64,000 nucleotides of DNA, from NCBI RefSeq assembly GCF_000014565.1, contig NC_008269.1, positions 806,001 to 870,000 on the forward strand. The letters run 5' to 3'. A program made the position numbers and the translations under genes. Below the pieces are notes generated by a model that was not told the DNA's origin, did not search any database, and was given only the letters and a program-made list of their open reading frames with translations. This stretch comes from Rhodococcus jostii RHA1 (GTDB lineage: Bacteria > Actinomycetota > Actinomycetes > Mycobacteriales > Mycobacteriaceae). Shown here one piece after another: positions 7,892 through 14,816 of the stretch; the stretch's first letter is position 1; every line of letters starts with the position of its first letter.

Positions 7892-8786
7892 TGTCTGTCT
7901 CCGACGAGTTGAGCAGGGTTGCGCTCGGGTCGAGGACCTTGGCCACAGCGATGACGTCCTCGTCACCGTAGCCGTGAGCGATAGCGGAGACGAGTTGAGC
8001 AAGACCCTGTGCAGCAACAGGTGTCGGAACACCGGAACGCGCGGCGGCGTCGACTGCAAGTCGCACATCCTTGGCGGCAAGCCGGACACCGAATCGTGCG
8101 GTGTAGTCGTTGTCGATGATCCACGGCAGCCGCACGTCCGACTGGAACGAACATGCCCCGGTGTCCTTGAGGGCGGCGGCGAACATTTCCGGAGTGATGT
8201 CGACACTGCGTGCAAGCACGTATCCCTCGGCAAGCACAGCGAGATTGGTCATCCCGATCAAGTTCGAGATCAGCTTGAACATGGCAGCCCCCTCGGGGGA
8301 GCCGAAGTCGTAGGTCTGCTGGCCGATCCGGTCCAACAGCGGCTGCAACTGAGTGAGCGCGGACGCTGATCCCCCAACGAACAGCGGAATATCACCGCTC
8401 TCGGCGGCGGCGGGAGTCTTACCCAGGGCGCAGGAGACAAAGCCGTGGCCCAAGCCCTCGAGAAGGTCGGCTGTGGTGCGTGCTGTGGTGGGATCGACCG
8501 TCGAGACATCCACCGCAATCGCCGAATCGGAGAGGTGCGGCGCCACCTCGCGCCACATGGACAGGACGTGCTCAGGGAGCGGGAGGCTGGTGAACACGAC
8601 ATCCGCTCCAGCCACCGCGTCGATTGCGGATGCGGCGGCGACAGCGCCGACCTGGACACAGTCGTTGACGGCTGCGTCGTTGAGGTCGAAGACCCGGACG
8701 TCGTATCCCCCGGTAGCCAGACGGCGAGCGAGCGCTCCGCCCATCTTCCCGACTCCGATGAAGGCAACCTTCGTGCTGGTGGTCAT
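7884..8786 (-). CDS. 3-hydroxyisobutyrate dehydrogenase-family reductase, possible sulfolactaldehyde reductase (YihU-like)
   Basis: A 300-residue beta-hydroxyacid dehydrogenase with the NAD(P) motif GVGKMGG (residues 11-17), the DVSTVDP substrate motif (93-99), and the catalytic lysine and asparagine in KLISN (K171, N175). Where 3-hydroxyisobutyrate dehydrogenases usually have Ser-Gly-Gly, this protein has Gly-Lys-Thr (122-124). As I recall, E. coli sulfolactaldehyde reductase YihU has Gly-Arg-Thr there, with the basic residue binding the sulfonate. With SuyAB and two sulfolactate dehydrogenases in the same operon, interconversion of dihydroxypropanesulfonate and sulfolactaldehyde is a reasonable proposal. 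Tartronate semialdehyde or hydroxyisobutyrate are alternatives. AAGGAG precedes the ATG, which overlaps the upstream remnant's stop. Confidence 0.65.
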   Translation of the reverse strand: MTTSTKVAFIGVGKMGGALARRLATGGYDVRVFDLNDAAVNDCVQVGAVAAASAIDAVAGADVVFTSLPLPEHVLSMWREVAPHLSDSAIAVDVSTVDPTTARTTADLLEGLGHGFVSCALGKTPAAAESGDIPLFVGGSASALTQLQPLLDRIGQQTYDFGSPEGAAMFKLISNLIGMTNLAVLAEGYVLARSVDITPEMFAAALKDTGACSFQSDVRLPWIIDNDYTARFGVRLAAKDVRLAVDAAARSGVPTPVAAQGLAQLVSAIAHGYGDEDVIAVAKVLDPSATLLNSSETDNV

Positions 8787-9499
8787 TGCATCTCCTTGCT
8801 GAGTGGCCGACCGGCCGCCTGGCCACCGGTCGTGGCAGACCGGGTAGCGCCGACAGCTTCGGTGGTGGCTGATGAGTTGGATGGGTTGATTTGGGGAGCC
8901 GAATTGTTATCGGCGTCGGCGTCTTGTCTGATGGGTTTCCATCGGTTCAGGATCAAGATGAACAGCCCCAAGGTCGGTGCGAGCGCCACGACCAAATAGA
9001 CGCCGGTTCCTAGCTGGGCACCCAGGATCGGGAAGAAGAGCAGGGCAGTGGTCGACCCGATCCGCAGCAGCGTTTGGCTGAATCCAGAGCCGACTTCGCG
9101 CAGCGAGGTCGGGGAGCGGGGGGTCGACATTCCCTGCGCCCCGGGGCCGGCGACGTGAGCGAAGACGAAGGCCACGAGCAGGGGCTGGGCCACCGCGCCG
9201 TGTGGGCACGCCGTGAACCGTCTGCGGAAATCGCCGAACGTTGGTTTGTCGCTGAAAGGTAGCTCTCTTGGAGCGTCCGGGTCGAGCTGGCCTTGTAGGC
9301 CGTAGGACTTCTGTAGAATCGCCGCGGGCAGATCAAGATCTCCCTGGTGGGCCGCCCGGGAGGGGGACTCGTCCATGTAGCGGTGGCGAACGAGCATGAC
9401 AGCGAGCCCGCCTTTCGCGATACCCGAGTTGACCAGGTTGGGGACGTCGCGAGCGGATCCGATGATTATTGCCTCGCCCGTCGAATGCGAACCTGACAT
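8783..9499 (-). pseudogene. MFS transporter remnant (central loop and last membrane segments only)
   Basis: The 238-codon open frame joins pieces of an MFS sugar/metabolite transporter that is normally about 450 residues. The middle resembles the large cytoplasmic loop (AILQKSYGLQGQLDPDAP). Residues 140-190 resemble the last transport helices (VGSGFSQTLLRIGSTTALLF, then LVVALAPTLGLFILIL). The first six helices and several later ones are missing, and GLAVMLVRHRYMDESPSRA seems a compressed version of the helix 6 border. The 3' end still overlaps the next gene with ATGA, so the frame may be kept open by translational coupling. It probably once imported the operon's substrate. Confidence 0.6.
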
Positions 9500-9678
9500 C
9501 TCATTGCTCCCTTAGTACGGACCCTACGGGCTTCGCGATAGTGCAGCTATGTTGTTCCGGAGTGGGGTGGGCGTACATGATCAGGTCTGAGGCGCTGCCC
9601 ATCGAATGCGGACCTGTCACGGCATGTCGAGCAGGTCTGCGCGTTGCAGTGCAGGTGTCCGCCCCCGCGGAAGCACGA

Positions 9679-9816
9679 CTACCGCGGCGATCGCTTCTGC
9701 TCGACCGCCATAGCCGATCCGCCCACGACTGACCCTGTCACAGGGTTCAGCACATCCTTTTGCGCGGAGGGATCGTGCCACGTACCGTCGATGAAAATGC
9801 TCGATGTATTCGCCAT
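9679..9816 (-). pseudogene. Aldehyde dehydrogenase N-terminal remnant
   Basis: The minus-strand frame starting at the ATG at 9816 reads MANTSSIFIDGTWHDPSAQ followed by DVLNPVTGSV, the usual opening of an aldehyde dehydrogenase (FIDGxW, NPxTG). It then runs out into unrelated sequence. Only about 35 codons of the ancestral gene of roughly 480 remain. It lies inside the sulfolactate operon, directly after suyB, so a sulfolactaldehyde dehydrogenase was probably once part of this operon. Its relation to the IS-truncated aldehyde dehydrogenase at 501-1433 is unknown. Confidence 0.55.
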
Positions 9817-9877
9817 GAACGGTGAATCCCTCTCTGAGTGGCCGGGGCGGGCGCCGCCCCCCGCCCCGGCCACAGGG

Positions 9878-11041
9878 TCACGCGCTCGGGTACAGACGGG
9901 TCATCACGAATTCGCGGTGGCCCAGCGCCTCAGCGCAGGTGAGTCGTCCGTTGGTGGTCCGATCGATGACCGCCATGAGTTGGTCACCGGCCGCAGTGAG
10001 GTCGTACTCGCGGCGGAGCAGACCCGAGCAGTCAAGATCCATGTGTTCACTCATGGTCTCGGCGGTAGCCGGATTCGCGGTCAGCTTGATCACCGGTTCG
10101 ATCGGGTTACCGATAATGTTGCCCTGCCCCGTAGGGAACAGATGCACGACAGCTCCTGCGGCGGCCATGAGCGTGATGCATTCTGCGGCCGCGGACGAAG
10201 TGTCCATGAAGTACAGTCCCGGCCCTGACGTTGGTGCCTCAGCGGCGGCCAGCGCACCAACTACCGGTTTCGTGCCTGTCTTGGCGATGTTTCCCATCGC
10301 CTTCTCCTCGATCGTCGACAATCCACCTCGGATGTTGCCCTGAGTGGGCTGCGAACCGAGCAGGTTCGCCCCGGTCCGCTCGACCATCGCGATGTAGTCG
10401 TCGTATATGAACTGAAACTTATCGCGCACAGTGTCGTTGATACACCGATCAGCGATCAGGTGTTCGCCTCCGGTCAACTCGGTGGTTTCACCGAAGAAGA
10501 CCGTTCCGCCGGCGTCTACCCAGCGGTCGACTGCTTCCGAAGTGGTCGGGCACGATCCGAGCCCACTGGTGGTATCAGATTCGCCACACTTGACCGAGAG
10601 AACGATCTCACTGCGTTCCACCGGCTCACGGTGCTTCTCTGAGTCGTCCTGAAGGAATTGGGCGGCGACACGCGAGGCCTTCGCGATCGTCTCGAGATCT
10701 CCGTGACGCTCGATGGAGAATCCCTGAACCTTCTTGCCGGTCTTGGCGATTCCTTGAACGACTCGGTCTGTCCAGTTCGGCTCGATGCCGATAACCACGA
10801 CCGAAGCCACGTTGGCGTTGCAACCGGTCCCGATCAGGGTGCGGAATGTCAGGTCGAGGTCCGGGCCGAATTGAAGGCGGCCATATGCGTGCGGAAGAGC
10901 GAGTGTTCCGGGCACCACCTTGGCTACCGCTTCGGCGGCCGCATTGGACAGGTCGTCCAGTGGCAGAATGACTGTGTAGTTGCGGATACCGACGGTGCCG
11001 TTCTCTCGGCGGTATCCGGTCAGGCGATGCTGTTTTGCCAC
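9878..11041 (-). CDS. suyB: (2R)-sulfolactate sulfo-lyase, large subunit (UxaA/altronate dehydratase family)
   Basis: SuyB and SuyA together split (2R)-3-sulfolactate into pyruvate and sulfite in the cytoplasm. The 387-residue product matches the UxaA-type C-terminal domain: YRRENGTVGIRN at the start, IGTGCNANVASVVVIGIEPN near residue 70-90, KCGESDTTSGLGSCPTTSEA near 150, FGETTELTGGEHLIADRC near 185-200, and HLFPTGQGNIIGNPIEPVIK near 300. Several of these, such as GIEPNW and FSIERHGD, fit my memory of SuyB better than altronate or galactarate dehydratases. The separate small subunit is encoded just upstream and overlaps it by 22 bases, another SuyAB trait. Altronate-type dehydratase remains the alternative. 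Confidence 0.78.
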   Translation of the reverse strand: MAKQHRLTGYRRENGTVGIRNYTVILPLDDLSNAAAEAVAKVVPGTLALPHAYGRLQFGPDLDLTFRTLIGTGCNANVASVVVIGIEPNWTDRVVQGIAKTGKKVQGFSIERHGDLETIAKASRVAAQFLQDDSEKHREPVERSEIVLSVKCGESDTTSGLGSCPTTSEAVDRWVDAGGTVFFGETTELTGGEHLIADRCINDTVRDKFQFIYDDYIAMVERTGANLLGSQPTQGNIRGGLSTIEEKAMGNIAKTGTKPVVGALAAAEAPTSGPGLYFMDTSSAAAECITLMAAAGAVVHLFPTGQGNIIGNPIEPVIKLTANPATAETMSEHMDLDCSGLLRREYDLTAAGDQLMAVIDRTTNGRLTCAEALGHREFVMTRLYPSA

Positions 11042-11328
11042 CGTGCGCTCCTAATGTTGTGTACATGGACGTATGAGCCGCGGGTGATCTTCTCGGTGGT
11101 CACGCCCACACGGAGTCCGTACTCGATGACGTCCTGGCCGGCTTCGAGATCAACCAAAGCGACCTTGTGTCCCAGAGGGATTGGATCTAGAAGTTCGAGG
11201 CTGACCGATTCCGGCCCGCGAAGATATCCACCTTCGGCAGCACCGGGCTCGAGATCGCGCACTGCAACTGCGACGACGTCGCCGTCGTGGTGCGCGAGGA
11301 AGTCCGGCGCTCGAGTTGCGTTTTTCAT
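11020..11328 (-). CDS. suyA: (2R)-sulfolactate sulfo-lyase, small subunit (SAF domain)
   Basis: A 102-residue protein of the SAF/UxaA N-terminal type. The core PIPLGHKVALVDLEAGQDVI near residue 48-68 and the closing GSYVHVHNI near 84-92 match the small subunit of sulfolactate sulfo-lyase and the equivalent domain of altronate dehydratase. It partners SuyB, encoded immediately downstream with a 22-base overlap. The ATG at 11328 has a strong AGGAGG close upstream. It is the first gene of the operon, and a GGTCTTACC palindrome 20 bases before the start suggests direct control by the divergent GntR-type regulator. Confidence 0.78.
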   Translation of the reverse strand: MKNATRAPDFLAHHDGDVVAVAVRDLEPGAAEGGYLRGPESVSLELLDPIPLGHKVALVDLEAGQDVIEYGLRVGVTTEKITRGSYVHVHNIRSARWQNSIA

Positions 11329-11347
11329 ATGTCCTCCTTTTTCGGCA

Positions 11348-11362
11348 AGAGGTCTTACCTCT
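11348..11362. promoter_or_regulatory. Operator palindrome upstream of suyA
   Basis: AGAGGTCTTACCTCT is a perfect-arm palindrome with GGT-CTT-ACC at its centre, lying 20 bases upstream of the suyA start. The same nine-base core recurs at 11438-11446 before the divergent regulator, and a close relative occurs before the exporter at 1861-1875. FadR-subfamily GntR regulators bind TGGT-N3-ACCA-like sites, so this is the probable repressor site. Confidence 0.65.
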
Positions 11363-11436
11363 CAGGCGAGTCTGGCACGGTGCGACTCGCGACGCAAGGG
11401 CGAAGGAAAGGAAAAGTCTCACTGAAGGAGGTAAAG

Positions 11437-11447
11437 TGGTCTTACCA
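11437..11447. promoter_or_regulatory. Operator palindrome upstream of the suy GntR regulator
   Basis: TGGTCTTACCA lies 22 bases before the regulator's start codon and shares the GGTCTTACC core with the site at 11348-11362. It fits a TGGT-N3-ACCA FadR-type site and suggests autoregulation. Two sites 75 bases apart in a divergent promoter would allow cooperative binding or looping. Confidence 0.65.
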
Positions 11448-11469
11448 ACATTTCGAGAAGGGGATCTCC

Positions 11470-12213
11470 ATGGCAGCTGAAGAAATTTGGGAGTCGCTTC
11501 AGCGGGGGCGTGTCTCGGACCTCATCGCGAGACGCATTCTCGATGTGATCGCGACAGACCAACTTCGCCCCGGTGACCGACTCCCTCCCGAGCGTGAGTT
11601 GGCTGCCATGCTCGGAGCCAGTAGGCCCTCGCTCCGAGAGGCGCTCCGCTCATTGAAGGCGCAGGGCAGAGTGGACGTCCGGCACGGGTCCGGAGTGTTC
11701 GTCGCAGACCCGGAGACCACTCGTAACCTGCGTGAGGCCCTCTACGCCGAGGAAGTCGATATCGAGGAACTTTTCGACATGCGCGAAGTGTTGGAGTTAC
11801 CCGCCGCAGCCTGGGCGGCGCGTAACGGTGACACGGCCAGGCTCGAAAAAGTGTCCGAAGCGTATGAAGCTCTCAACGCTGCCAGTCTCGAACCGAACAT
11901 CGACTGGCGTCATCTGCAGGCCCTCGACGCAGCCTTTCACATGCGCATCGTCGAAGCGGCCGGGAATCGATTCCTCGCCCGCACACAAGGCGTCCTGCAC
12001 GAGATACTCTCCCGCGGCATGGAGACGACGCTGCAAGTCCCGGGGCGTCTGGAGCGTTCCCGCGCGGACCACCAGCGGATTCTTGATGCGCTCCTCGCAG
12101 GCGACCAAGCAGCGGCACGGCAAGCCGCACGGACTCACGTTGCCGGTGCACGGAAGGCGGCCCTCGGCCGGATACGGGAAGGGGCGTCCGGTCGCCATTC
12201 AGCCACCGGGTGA
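11470..12213 (+). CDS. GntR/FadR-subfamily regulator of the sulfolactate operon
   Basis: The 247-residue product has an N-terminal winged helix (ILDVIATDQLRPGDRLPPER near residue 20-40, then LGASRPSLREALRSLKAQG near 48-66, closing with HGSGVFV) and a C-terminal FCD effector domain (residues about 95-225, with AFHMRIVEAAGNRFL and SRADHQRILDALLAGD). FCD domains usually bind a small carboxylate through a metal held by Asp/His residues. It is divergent from suyA, and matching palindromes precede both genes, so it probably represses both until sulfolactate or a related acid binds. The ATG at 11470 follows GAAGGGG. The frame runs further upstream through the operators, so that extension was not used. 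Confidence 0.85.
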   Translation: MAAEEIWESLQRGRVSDLIARRILDVIATDQLRPGDRLPPERELAAMLGASRPSLREALRSLKAQGRVDVRHGSGVFVADPETTRNLREALYAEEVDIEELFDMREVLELPAAAWAARNGDTARLEKVSEAYEALNAASLEPNIDWRHLQALDAAFHMRIVEAAGNRFLARTQGVLHEILSRGMETTLQVPGRLERSRADHQRILDALLAGDQAAARQAARTHVAGARKAALGRIREGASGRHSATG

Positions 12214-12237
12214 GCCCAGCAGGCCGAGATGGGGACC

Positions 12238-13140
12238 TTACAACGCGTTTGCGCGGCGAATCAGGCGTACCAGTTCGCCTGCGGGACCGTCGAGTTGACG
12301 GGTGCCGCGCCACACGGCGCGCAGCACCCTGTCGAGTTCGAGGCCGTCGACGTCGATCACCTTCAGCTCTCCGGCGCCGACCTGTTCCGCCACCGCGAGG
12401 GTGCTCATCACCGCGGGACCGACTCCGGCCAGCACGCTGGTGCGAATCGCGGCGGCGCTGCCCAGTTCGAGAAGTGGTGCCGCCCGGTCGTATTCCTGCA
12501 ATGCCACGTCGAGGGTGGTTCGCGTGCCGGATCCCGGCTCGCGGGCCAGGAGCGGTGTGAGCGCCAACTCGGCGACGGTCAGCGCCTTCCGTCGCCGTGC
12601 CCACGGATGGGTGGGGTGAACGACGACGACCAGCCGGTCACGCGCGACCGTGAGACTCTTCAGCGGTCGGGGCACCGTCGGCGATTCGACGAACCCGACG
12701 TCGCAGATCCTGCTGTTGATCCGCTCGAACACCTGAGTCGAGTTGTGTACCTGCAGGTGGATGGTCACGTCGGAGTGCAAACGGCGAAACTGCCCCAGCC
12801 ACCCCGGCATCAGGTGTTCCGCAACCGTCATGCTGGCACCCACCGTCAACTCGGCGGCGCGTTCCGCGCGCAGTCCCTCGGCCACGTCGAGCAGCCGGCG
12901 CGTGTCGGAGAGCACCCGGCGCGCCCAGTGCGCGATCACGGTTCCCTGCGGTGTCAGTATCGAGCCCGTCGGGCTGCGCTGCAACAGTGTCATGCCGAAC
13001 TGGCGCTCGAGTTGCTTGATGGCGCGACTCGCATTCGGCTGCGCCATTCCGGCGAGTCTGGCGGCAGCGCTGAGGCTTCCGTGGTCGTCGACGCCCACGA
13101 GCAACTCGAGAACGGGGAACTCGGGCCATCTGCGGGACAT
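12238..13140 (-). CDS. LysR-family transcriptional regulator
   Basis: A 300-residue protein with the LysR helix-turn-helix at its N-terminus (GSLSAAARLAGMAQPNASRAI near residue 21-41, then LERQFGMTLLQRSPTGSILT) and a periplasmic-binding-like effector domain from about residue 90. The start at 13140 gives the standard LysR spacing; the frame extends 53 codons upstream through the operator region and was not used. It is transcribed away from the YeiH-type exporter with 83 bases between them, the classic LysR-target layout. The inducer is unknown. Sulfite, sulfate or a sulfur amino-acid precursor would fit the neighbours. Confidence 0.9.
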   Translation of the reverse strand: MSRRWPEFPVLELLVGVDDHGSLSAAARLAGMAQPNASRAIKQLERQFGMTLLQRSPTGSILTPQGTVIAHWARRVLSDTRRLLDVAEGLRAERAAELTVGASMTVAEHLMPGWLGQFRRLHSDVTIHLQVHNSTQVFERINSRICDVGFVESPTVPRPLKSLTVARDRLVVVVHPTHPWARRRKALTVAELALTPLLAREPGSGTRTTLDVALQEYDRAAPLLELGSAAAIRTSVLAGVGPAVMSTLAVAEQVGAGELKVIDVDGLELDRVLRAVWRGTRQLDGPAGELVRLIRRANAL

Positions 13141-13166
13141 GTATCGAGTATATGACCCCGGCGCAA

Positions 13167-13195
13167 GACATATCACATTGATATGTGTATATGTC
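13167..13195. promoter_or_regulatory. LysR-type operator between the regulator and the YeiH-like gene
   Basis: A near-perfect inverted repeat has outer arms GACATATCAC (13167-13176) and GTGTATATGTC (13185-13195) around an AT-rich centre. It lies in the 83-base gap between two divergent starts, and its low GC content stands out from the neighbourhood. Size and place fit a LysR recognition site that controls both genes. Confidence 0.65.
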
Positions 13196-13223
13196 GAGAT
13201 GACGGCTACCGGAGACGGTCGCA

Positions 13224-14297
13224 ATGACGGACCGTGGATCCATGAGTAGTCAACTGAGCGAATCGAAGTCCGAGGAACAGCGCGTCGAGAGCCCGGCAAC
13301 GCTGCCGCGACTGCAGACCGCCACGGCCACTCTCCTGCCGGGTCTGGCGCTGTGCGCCGTCGCCACCGCCGTCGCCATGGGTGTCGGCCGGTTCCTTCCG
13401 ACGGTGAGTCCGCTGCTCATCGCCATCGTGCTCGGCGCCGTTCTGTCGAACGTCGTGCATCTGCCCGAACGCCTGCGCCCGGGACTGCAGTTCTCCGCGA
13501 AGAAGCTGTTGCGGGTGGGCATCGCCCTCCTCGGACTCCAGTTGATGCTGAGCGACATCCTCGGACTGGGCTGGGGCGTCATCGTCGTGGTCGTCTCGAT
13601 CGTCTGTCTCGGCATCGTGGGAACGATGTTCGCGGGCAAACTGCTCGGCCTCAGCTGGACCCAGCGCCTGCTCATCGCCTGCGGATTCTCGATCTGCGGT
13701 GCGGCCGCCGTGGCGGCCGTGGACGGTGTCGTCGACGCCGACGAGGAAGAGGTGATCACCGCGGTCGCGCTCGTCGTCATCTTCGGCACCCTCATGATCC
13801 CCGCGATCCCGCTGCTGTCGCGGGCGCTGGGACTCTCCGACACCGACGCCGGCCTGTGGGCGGGCGGGTCCATCCACGAGGTCGCGCAGGTCGTCGCCGC
13901 GGGCGGCGCGATCGGCGGTGCCGCCCTCGGCGTCGCCGCGGTCGTCAAACTCGCGCGAGTCCTCATGCTCGCCCCGGTCATGGCCGTCCTCAGCGTGCGC
14001 CAGCGCAAGCTCGCCGGCACCGACGCCGACGTGAAGCGGCCCCCGCTCGTCCCGCTCTTCGTCCTCGCGTTCCTCGTCTGCGTCGGCCTGCGGTCGTCCG
14101 GCCTGCTGCCCGCGGGCCTGCTCGCCGAGGCCAAGATCGTGCAGACCGGTCTCCTCACCGCCGCGATGTTCGCCCTCGGCGCCGGTGTCCAGATCGCGAC
14201 GATCAAGAAGGTCGGTGCACGACCCTTCGTGCTCGCGGGCATCTCCACCGTGTGGGTCGCATCGATCGCGCTGGTCGGCGTGCTGCTCGCGGGCTAA
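13224..14297 (+). CDS. YeiH/UPF0324-family putative sulfate (sulfite) exporter
   Basis: A 357-residue integral membrane protein with about ten hydrophobic segments. It has the family's PTVSPLLIAIVLGAVLSNVV segment near residue 53-72 and a GAAAVAAVDGV stretch near residue 160. The conserved GLWAGGSIHEVAQVVAAGGA motif lies near residue 210-230. Members are annotated as putative sulfate exporters, are often next to a LysR regulator, and occur near genes that release sulfite from sulfonates. The ATG at 13224 has GGAGA eight bases upstream; a second ATG at 13242 is possible. Placement right after the suy operon suggests removal of sulfur oxyanions. Direct biochemical proof for the family is thin. 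Confidence 0.82.
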   Translation: MTDRGSMSSQLSESKSEEQRVESPATLPRLQTATATLLPGLALCAVATAVAMGVGRFLPTVSPLLIAIVLGAVLSNVVHLPERLRPGLQFSAKKLLRVGIALLGLQLMLSDILGLGWGVIVVVVSIVCLGIVGTMFAGKLLGLSWTQRLLIACGFSICGAAAVAAVDGVVDADEEEVITAVALVVIFGTLMIPAIPLLSRALGLSDTDAGLWAGGSIHEVAQVVAAGGAIGGAALGVAAVVKLARVLMLAPVMAVLSVRQRKLAGTDADVKRPPLVPLFVLAFLVCVGLRSSGLLPAGLLAEAKIVQTGLLTAAMFALGAGVQIATIKKVGARPFVLAGISTVWVASIALVGVLLAG

Positions 14298-14816
14298 CGC
14301 ACAACTGAGTCCCTACGATGCCCGATGATCGTGCGGGCGGGACTTACGCGGCAGGCGATTAGCCGGCGTCGCCTGATCGGTGTCCACCTGATTCGAAAGT
14401 GGTGCGCCTTCTGGAAGTGCACGACAATGGTGCCGGTCCTGATGTCTAGATCCTCATCGACCTTAACTTCAAATCCGAAGAAGGGCTTACTGAAACAAGC
14501 GCTCCGCTTCAATCCGTGGATCACGCCGAATGGCCGGCGGGACGCACCTGCTCGCGGCCTCGATCCAGTTCGATACGGTTCGTGAGGCGCCCTGTCTCTC
14601 GGAGGGTCCAATGGCCGCTCGCCCTGCTACGGGGCACGTCGATAGTGATGGGTCCGACAGCGACATTAAATTTAGCCACGTGACCAATCAACGTGGCGAT
14701 ATCCTTGAGGAGGGCACGCCCATCGCGAGGTGAGTCCACGGGTGAATGTCCGCTGGTCGTGCCGTCGGGACCAGCGCGCGGGAACCAAAGCCCGACGGCA
14801 GTGAGTAGACCGTCCG
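14298..14816. other. Intergenic region before the first kinase-ATPase regulator
   Basis: About 520 bases with only short open frames that have no recognisable content. The promoter of the large regulator must lie here. I found no clear palindrome or RNA gene. Confidence 0.4.
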
